A stretch of 18,077 nucleotides of DNA from Deltaproteobacteria bacterium (lineage in GTDB: Bacteria; Desulfobacterota; Desulfarculia; Adiutricales; Adiutricaceae). This document shows positions 15,524 through 18,077 of the stretch, one piece after another. The stretch lies in assembly GCA_031267005.1 (NCBI GenBank), contig JAIRZX010000482.1, positions 1-18,077 of the forward strand, in the 5' to 3' direction. Position 1 is the stretch's first letter, and each line of letters opens with the position of its first letter. Position numbers and translations under genes: made by a program. The notes beneath the pieces are model-generated. The model saw only the letters and a program-made list of their open reading frames with translations. It ran no database searches and was not told where the DNA came from.

Positions 15524-15545
15524 GGGGGGGGCCTCGCGGGGGGGG
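15524..15545 (-). promoter_or_regulatory. Ribosome-binding site flanked by two C8 tracts
   Basis: In the minus-strand mRNA the order is C8 (complement of 15538-15545), GCGAGG, C8 (complement of 15524-15531), ATG. The second tract is the whole spacer between GAGG and the start codon. Slippage in it would change the spacing and so the translation rate of the coiled-coil gene. Confidence 0.55.
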
Positions 15546-16830
15546 CGCAGGGGCGCGAAAAGCTTGGGGGAGAGGATCGCCGGCGTCCGGGCAGGGCCGC
15601 CAAGCCCCCCGCGGGCCGGGAGTCCGGGAGGGACTTATCCCAGGCAAGCATTGCGACCGAAGACCTTAAGGTCCAACGGACTGCGGGCCGGAGCCTGCGG
15701 GAAGCTGGTCGCCGGGGGACTTTTCCTCCGCCGCAGGGAGCCGGCGGGCCGGAACGAAGGGAAGCGGGAACGCGGACAAGGAGCTTAAGCCAAAAACCGA
15801 TTTTACCTGAACCGGTCCTGAATTCCAAAACTCCGGCGGCGGCGGGGCCGCTCCCCCCCTGCGGCGCGGAAGCCCGCCGCAGCCAGGCTCTCCCGCTACC
15901 CGCCGACCCTCTAAGTCCTGTCCCCCGCGCCCGCGCCCCTGCCCCCGGCGCGCCCGCCCCGGCCGTTACGGACGCACGGCCCGCAAGGGTTGATTCCGCC
16001 GCGAAAAGTCAGCCTGCCACCCGAAGTCGCATCCCTCCCCCGGCCTTTCCCGCGCGCCGTGACCGAGCCGTGCCTCGCGCCTTAGGCGCCCTGTCCCGGC
16101 CCGACCCGCACAGGCCGCGGCCGCCTGGCGGGCCCGGCCGGGTTCCCGGAAGCATGCCGGACCGCGCGGGCTTCAGCTAACGCGCCTGTACGCCCGCGGC
16201 CTCCCGCACGCAAGGCTTTGCGTGGCCTCCCGAGGGTGATCGCCGGGCGTCCGGCAGATGAGTTTTTGATTAATTGGTGTAAAACACATTTAATCAATCA
16301 TGTTCCACCCCCAAGCCGGTGGCCGGTTTTGCCGGCCTCCCGCACGTCCAAGGCGGTTTTCGGCGCCCCGGCCCATGAAAAGCGAAGAGCCATTCCAGCG
16401 GAATCTGTCGCCGAGGCGCGCCGCTCCCCAAAACCCTCCCGGCGCTCGCCGGGACCGCATCGCGTTCCTTCGGGTCCACCCCACCGCACCCGACGGGAAC
16501 CCCGGCGCGCTTCCGAAGGCATTCGCCGAAGGCCAAACTCCGGAAGCCCGCCCCCCTTCCCGGGCAACCGGCTCCGTCCCCTCCAGTCCACAGGGCATCC
16601 CGGAGCCGCCCCCTCCCCGGCAGGTCCCAAAGCCGTCAGGCTTATTCGTGACGCGCGCCTTTGCCGCCGCGGCGGCAAATCGGCGCAGCCGGCGCACGGG
16701 GAGGGGCTCAGCCCCCATGCGCCGGATCCCTCAGCCCAAGTCGCCCCGGTCCCTTCGGTTCGGCTTTCCCCCTCCGGCGGAAGGGGCGGCGCGCCGGAAA
16801 CGGGGCCCGGCGGAACCCAAAGGGCGCCGG
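15546..16830. other. 1.3-kb GC-rich stretch without a recognisable gene
   Basis: Very GC-rich DNA between the six-gene locus and the nuclease-like gene. Open frames occur on both strands but give Arg/Pro/Gly-rich products of the kind random GC-rich sequence produces. None has a convincing ribosome-binding site or motif. A small hairpin CGCAA/TTGCG lies near 16209-16222. The only sharp departure in composition is the AT-rich palindrome at 16266-16297, listed separately. It presumably holds the promoter and a long leader for the six-gene locus. Confidence 0.45.
16266..16297. promoter_or_regulatory. AT-rich imperfect palindrome, candidate promoter/operator
   Basis: TTGATTAA at 16266-16273 and TTAATCAA at 16290-16297 are perfect inverted copies, and GTGT/ACAC at 16277-16287 adds an inner pair. 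Because of the symmetry each strand reads like a sigma70 promoter with 17-nt spacing: TTGATT-N17-ATTAAT on the minus strand (towards the six-gene locus, about 740 bp away) and TTGATT-N17-TTTAAT on the plus strand. It is the only AT-rich spot in over 1 kb. A regulator-binding site overlapping a promoter is plausible. Confidence 0.42.
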
Positions 16831-16862
16831 AAAAAAGGCCCGCCCCTCCGGAAAGGGCTTGC
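16831..16862 (-). terminator. Intrinsic terminator of the nuclease-like gene
   Basis: Directly after the stop codon (16865-16863) the minus-strand transcript has AAGCCC, a 13-nt loop, GGGCCTT (one-base bulge) and a run of six T (complement of 16831-16836). Position and structure fit a rho-independent terminator. Confidence 0.55.
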
Positions 16863-18077
16863 CTACCCCGAGCCGTCGCCGGGGGAGGGCGGGGGGATTA
16901 CGCAAGTCCCGTCCTGAAACTCTAGGGCCGTCTCGCGCCCGTCCCTTTTGAAGATGCAGCCCACGATGTTCCTCTCCGCCTTGCCTATGGCAAGCGAAAC
17001 CAGGACGGGCGCTTCCGAGGCCTGCCCGTAACCCCTGCCGTGAATCTGGTCCATTCCGGCCCTGGCCGCCGTGGCCGCCCCGTTGGCGTTTTCCGTCATT
17101 TTCAGCTCAATAACGTACGTCAGGGATCCGTAGACAACCTCCAGATCAAGACGTCCGAGGTTCTCCGGTTTCTCGGGGGTGACTTTAGCTCCGGCCATCC
17201 ACAGGCATGTTTGCAACAGGGAACGGTAGAAGCTTTCGCCCCTTGTCTTTTGAAGCTTCTCCGCCAGGTCTGCCGACTTGCTCTCGTCCGACGATTCGAG
17301 GCGGTTCACGCCGGGTATCTTGCGGATAATTCTCTTGAGAGCCCTGACCAGCGGAATTCTGCCCGCGTCCAAATGGTCATAGTAGCAAATGCCGGCAAGA
17401 AGCCTAATGAAGACTTTTACCATGCCTGCGATATCGACGGATGCCAGTCGCTCGCCCAGTTCCCGCCCGGATTCGTCGACGCCCTCCCAGTCGGATGTGA
17501 AGTTCTCCATAAACAGCGTTGAAATCGCCTCTCGTACCTCGGCATTGGGATAATCCAGGAGATACGCCTCTCCGTCTATGGCACGCAGGGTCAGGTAGCC
17601 AGATTGGTAGAGGAAGCCTGCCGCCGAGGTGGAGTCTATTTCCCCGGGAGCTCTAGCCCGACTGTATTCAATTTTTTGACCCTGGAACTGGTCAACAGTA
17701 AGCACCTTATCCCGCAGGTATTTCCTGACGACGGTGTTAGATCCTGATTCCATCCAAAAGCTTCCGAATTTTTTCTCCGTGAAGAAGGAGATGACGGAAA
17801 AAGGATTGTACACCTCGTTTTTTCCGTCAAAGGAAAACCCGTCGTAATATTCCTTGATTTTATATAAAAGCCCTTCTTCGCTCATCTTGAACTCAAGTGC
17901 GGTACGGGTTATGAAAGGAGCGAAATACGTCTTCAGCTCTTCATGGGTGTAGCCCATGAAAGCGCTGAAATCTGGAAAAAGGGAAATGTCCCGCAGGTTG
18001 TTGAGCCTGGAAAACACGCCCATCCTGGAAAACTTAGTGACTCCGGTAATGAAGGCGAACTTGATGTGTTTTTCTTG
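16863..18077 (-). CDS. AAA-ATPase-like / PD-(D/E)XK nuclease family protein (5' end cut by window edge)
   Basis: The C-terminal 404 residues are in the window; the frame is open to the right edge, so the start lies outside. The first visible residues, KHIKFAFITGVTKFSRMGVF, followed by SRLNNLRDIS, are the hallmark of the AAA-ATPase-like family (PF09820). KIKEYYDGFSFDG and VYNPFSVISFF continue it. The C-terminal part is the associated PD-(D/E)XK nuclease-like domain (PF08011): ESFYRSLLQTCLWMAG, then LGRLDLEVVYGSLTYVIELKM, with the catalytic-type Asp and E-x-K. These proteins are multi-copy in many anaerobes. Their role is unproven, and links to mobile DNA or defence are only suggested. The N-terminal Walker A region is off the window. 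A terminator follows the stop. The transcript runs towards, but apparently does not enter, the six-gene locus. Confidence 0.9.
   Translation of the reverse strand, partial: QEKHIKFAFITGVTKFSRMGVFSRLNNLRDISLFPDFSAFMGYTHEELKTYFAPFITRTALEFKMSEEGLLYKIKEYYDGFSFDGKNEVYNPFSVISFFTEKKFGSFWMESGSNTVVRKYLRDKVLTVDQFQGQKIEYSRARAPGEIDSTSAAGFLYQSGYLTLRAIDGEAYLLDYPNAEVREAISTLFMENFTSDWEGVDESGRELGERLASVDIAGMVKVFIRLLAGICYYDHLDAGRIPLVRALKRIIRKIPGVNRLESSDESKSADLAEKLQKTRGESFYRSLLQTCLWMAGAKVTPEKPENLGRLDLEVVYGSLTYVIELKMTENANGAATAARAGMDQIHGRGYGQASEAPVLVSLAIGKAERNIVGCIFKRDGRETALEFQDGTCVIPPPSPGDGSG

Noticed and set aside
14261..16180. Open frame of about 640 codons on the + strand
   Set aside because: Antisense to the coiled-coil gene and into GC-rich intergenic DNA. 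The product is Gly/Arg/Pro-rich, and long chance frames are expected opposite genes with high third-position GC.

Overview
The window is mostly GC-rich DNA in which every recognisable gene lies on the minus strand. It is interrupted by one AT-rich island (about 3470-4430) and by long stretches with no intact gene. The content is a galactitol-type PTS, an XcyI-family restriction-modification relic, an AAA-ATPase-like/PD-(D/E)XK protein of a kind common in anaerobes, and an NrdG-like radical SAM enzyme. This suggests a Gram-negative, host-associated or fermentative anaerobe. I could not identify the taxon. Low coding density and several decayed genes suggest genome erosion in this accessory region.

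Layout, left to right (all genes read right to left). 1-1724: galactitol PTS, with gatC (IIC, cut just before its stop by the window edge) and gatB (IIB, complete). Directly upstream, about 1823-2380, is a broken stretch that looks like the remains of gatA (IIA). 2381-4430: a gene graveyard with a possible transposase relic, short repeats and the AT-rich island. 4431-6280: an XcyI-type restriction endonuclease destroyed by about five lesions, one base downstream of an intact beta-class (TSPPYW) methyltransferase. 6281-7071: no gene, but a 21-bp direct repeat resembling an IS21-type end. 7072-15523: a six-gene, same-strand locus. In transcription order it encodes a coiled-coil protein of unknown family, an AAA+ ATPase (degenerate first domain plus ClpB-like second domain), an NrdG-like radical SAM protein, a zinc-ribbon/FHA protein, a PP2C phosphatase, and a membrane-anchored SUMF1/FGE-like protein. 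15524-16830: a GC-rich gap with one AT-rich palindrome. 16831-18077: a terminator and the 5'-truncated nuclease-like gene.

The six-gene locus is the most interesting part. FHA, PP2C, SUMF1 and a ClpB-like AAA+ protein match, piece by piece, the regulatory module of type VI secretion (Fha, PppA, TagR, ClpV). No type VI structural gene and no Ser/Thr kinase is visible here, and a radical SAM activase-like protein is added. The two large gaps inside the locus are filled by tandem arrays. At least twenty strictly 36-bp units lie upstream of the radical SAM gene, and seven strictly 26-bp units lie upstream of the AAA+ gene. A third tandem repeat, also 36 bp, is translated inside the SUMF1 protein. 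Homopolymer tracts sit at the starts of the first two genes. I read the locus as a candidate phospho-regulated AAA+ remodelling system with unusual intergenic DNA; its function is unknown.
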